Source: Embleya sp040605455
Lineage (GTDB): Bacteria; Actinomycetota; Actinomycetes; Streptomycetales; Streptomycetaceae
DNA: 29,377 nucleotides
Direction: 5' to 3'
NCBI RefSeq assembly: GCF_040605455.1
Contig: NZ_JBEXCV010000113.1
Coordinates: forward strand, 1 to 29,377
In this document: one piece after another, positions 29,155 through 29,377 of the stretch
Layout of the letters: every line of letters starts with the position of its first letter
How positions within the stretch are numbered: position 1 is the stretch's first letter
The notes under the pieces: model-generated
Seen by the model: the letters and a program-made list of their open reading frames with translations, nothing else
What the model was told of the DNA's origin: nothing
Database searches by the model: none
Made by a program: the position numbers and the translations under genes

Positions 29155-29377
29155 ATGTCCGATCAACACCAGCACGACGACCGGCCCGGTGAACCTGAGG
29201 CGGACGGAGAACAGTTCGAGACCGTCTGGGACCGGGCGGCCAACGGCGGCGTGGGCGGCTGGGTGCGCCGCCGAGTCACCGCGGCGCCGACCGCGGTGAA
29301 TCCGGACGTGCCGCCGCGCCCGCACCACCAGCCGACCGCACACCTTCGGGCCGCGGGCCCGCCGCGACCCGCCGGGC
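29155..29377 (+). CDS. N-terminus of an unrecognised protein (partial)
   Basis: ATG 29155 follows GGGGGG (29144-29149) at five bases and stays open to the window edge, giving 74 codons. The residues seen are a hydrophilic, acidic, His/Asp-rich start (MSDQHQHDDRPGEPEADGE), a TVWDRAANGGVGGWVRRR segment and a Pro-rich stretch. No domain can be named. The gap 28987-29154 shows only a short repeated GATTCGA (near 29052 and 29063). Confidence 0.6.
   Translation, partial: MSDQHQHDDRPGEPEADGEQFETVWDRAANGGVGGWVRRRVTAAPTAVNPDVPPRPHHQPTAHLRAAGPPRPAG

Overview
The window is about 29 kb of very GC-rich DNA with dense GTG/ATG starts, strong GGAGG-type ribosome sites and codons ending almost always in G or C. 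That pattern, together with the gene content, points to an actinomycete, probably a Streptomyces-like soil genus. The exact genus cannot be read from the window. No RNA gene, transposase, integrase or CRISPR array was seen.

Bases 1-8146 (+ strand) are the right part of a lanthipeptide gene cluster. It holds the C-terminal cyclase end of a LanL-type synthetase with all three zinc ligands, a prolyl-oligopeptidase-type protease that overlaps it, a 45-residue precursor peptide with three Cys and four C-terminal Thr/Ser, a strong hairpin, a pyrimidine-rich repeat tract, and two ABC exporter half-transporters whose ATP sites look complementary (one canonical, one degenerate). The second transporter has an odd N-terminal extension of about 500 residues built partly from tandem repeats. 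The precursor has an unusual Cys-before-Thr layout and is the most interesting item in the window.

Bases 8173-13895 and 20778-28986 hold genes typical of acyl-CoA and steroid-type side-chain degradation: a 17beta-HSD4-like SDR, a zinc alcohol dehydrogenase, a two-hotdog MaoC hydratase, a hotdog thioesterase, a FadD17-like acyl-CoA ligase, an SCP2-type thiolase and a fused FadE34-like acyl-CoA dehydrogenase. Three of the promoters (ADH, MaoC and the dehydrogenase-thiolase operon) carry the same palindrome, T-N2-AAC-N2-GTT, in the same register over the -10 box. This suggests a shared KstR-like repressor encoded elsewhere.

Bases 14010-20596 are a mixed accessory region: a lone peptide/nickel-type solute-binding lipoprotein with its own GACGG palindromes, then a TetR regulator divergent from an SDR across two identical 17-bp operators. 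The SDR is followed by RarD, a MerB-like protein (4-base overlap with rarD) and a LysE-type exporter. A NYN-domain RNase-like protein (22651-23940) and a small lipoprotein lie between the two catabolic blocks. The window ends in the first 74 codons of an unrecognised protein.
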